A DNA stretch of 64,000 bases from an uncultured Oscillospiraceae bacterium. Lineage in GTDB: Bacteria; Bacillota; Clostridia; Oscillospirales; Oscillospiraceae. The position numbers were made by a program, and so were the translations under genes. Of this stretch, positions 63,769 to 64,000 are shown in pieces; the first letter of the stretch is position 1; the number at the start of each line of letters is the position of its first letter. The notes beneath the pieces were generated by a model. It did not search any database and was not told where the DNA came from. It saw only the letters and a list, made by a program, of their open reading frames with translations. Where the stretch lies: contig CANQTO010000003.1 in the NCBI GenBank assembly GCA_947626785.1, positions 1-64,000 on the forward strand, written 5' to 3'.

Positions 63769-64000
63769 ATGGTAAGATTTGGCAGAACTGACTTAGCTTC
63801 CGAGGCCCGCCAGAGAGCGGCCGCGGGCGCGGCGGACAGCAGCCTCCCGGGCGTTCGGGCCCGGGAATACCGGCTGTCCGGCCTGCCGGTGACGGAGGTG
63901 GAGGTCCTGGACCGGCAGGGCGCCCAGGCCCTGGGAAAGCCGGAGGGCCTGTATTTCACCCTGAACTTGGAGGGGCGCTTTGAGCGGGGCGCGGAGGCCT
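63769..64000 (+). CDS. gpr: Germination protease Gpr (5' part, runs off the window)
   Basis: The first 77 codons of the A25 aspartic-type peptidase that degrades small acid-soluble spore proteins during germination. RTDLASEA near the start and GVRAREY, VTEVEVLDRQGAQALGKPEGLYFTL match the family; RTDLA contains the pattern around the zymogen processing region. AAAGGAG precedes the ATG. The right edge cuts the gene. Divergent from rpsT. Confidence 0.88.
   Translation, partial: MVRFGRTDLASEARQRAAAGAADSSLPGVRAREYRLSGLPVTEVEVLDRQGAQALGKPEGLYFTLNLEGRFERGAEA

Overview
The window is a chromosomal segment of a high-G+C, endospore-forming member of the Clostridia, most likely an Oscillospiraceae-type gut bacterium (Flavonifractor/Oscillibacter-like). 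The evidence is a GerA-type germinant receptor operon, SpoIVB, the germination protease Gpr, HPr kinase, WhiA, RemB and Bacillota-style sigma-A promoters, together with a strongly G/C-biased third codon position. The genus is inferred. No phage, IS element, CRISPR array or tRNA gene was seen.

Layout. 1-209: promoter and leader of a probable rRNA operon that runs off the left edge. 210-4053: gerKA-gerKC-gerKB germination operon. 4139-7387: secreted protein with many CxxC zinc-knuckle-like repeats and SLH-like C-terminal repeats. 7710-10395: cytosine deaminase and permease behind a PyrR-type attenuator. 10512-11546: threonine aldolase. 11592-16448: four-gene potassium uptake cluster with two channel/RCK pairs. 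16608-17789: orphan sugar-ABC ATPase with a palindromic operator candidate. 18095-23364: purine nucleoside ABC transporter (BMP lipoprotein, NupO, NupP, NupQ) under a guanine riboswitch, with xpt and rpmB upstream. 24524-28327: hprK-murB-rapZ-whiA. 28431-33766: SH3 lipoprotein, dnaE and nth. 33812-36233: citrate lyase accessory genes citC and citXG without the lyase subunits. 36575-37120: pyrR. 38450-40674: rpmG-secE-nusG-rplK-rplA. 41056-43920: folC, ruvX and spoIVB. 43964-48621: GNAT acetyltransferase, ABC exporter, rnhA, a TPR/alpha-beta hydrolase fusion and a SHOCT protein. 48641-57343: the canonical origin region dnaA-oriC-dnaN-yaaA-recF-remB-gyrB-gyrA, read right to left. 57532-63091: GtrII-like membrane protein, a phosphodiester glycosidase-type protein, asnS and a diacylglycerol kinase. 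63312-64000: rpsT diverging from a partial gpr.

Two nucleobase circuits are the most coherent regulatory story. Guanine sensed by a riboswitch controls nucleoside import. Pyrimidine nucleotides sensed by PyrR, encoded 26 kb away in the same window, very probably control cytosine import and deamination. The dnaA-dnaN spacer carries DnaA-box-like nonamers next to a CTA/TTA triplet array that fits a DnaA-trio unwinding element, so the origin is probably there. Two intergenic regions share a hairpin repeat that looks like a dispersed palindromic repeat family. I found no clearly unprecedented multi-gene system. The strongest candidates for novelty are the CxxC-repeat surface protein, the TPR-hydrolase fusion and the palindromic repeats.
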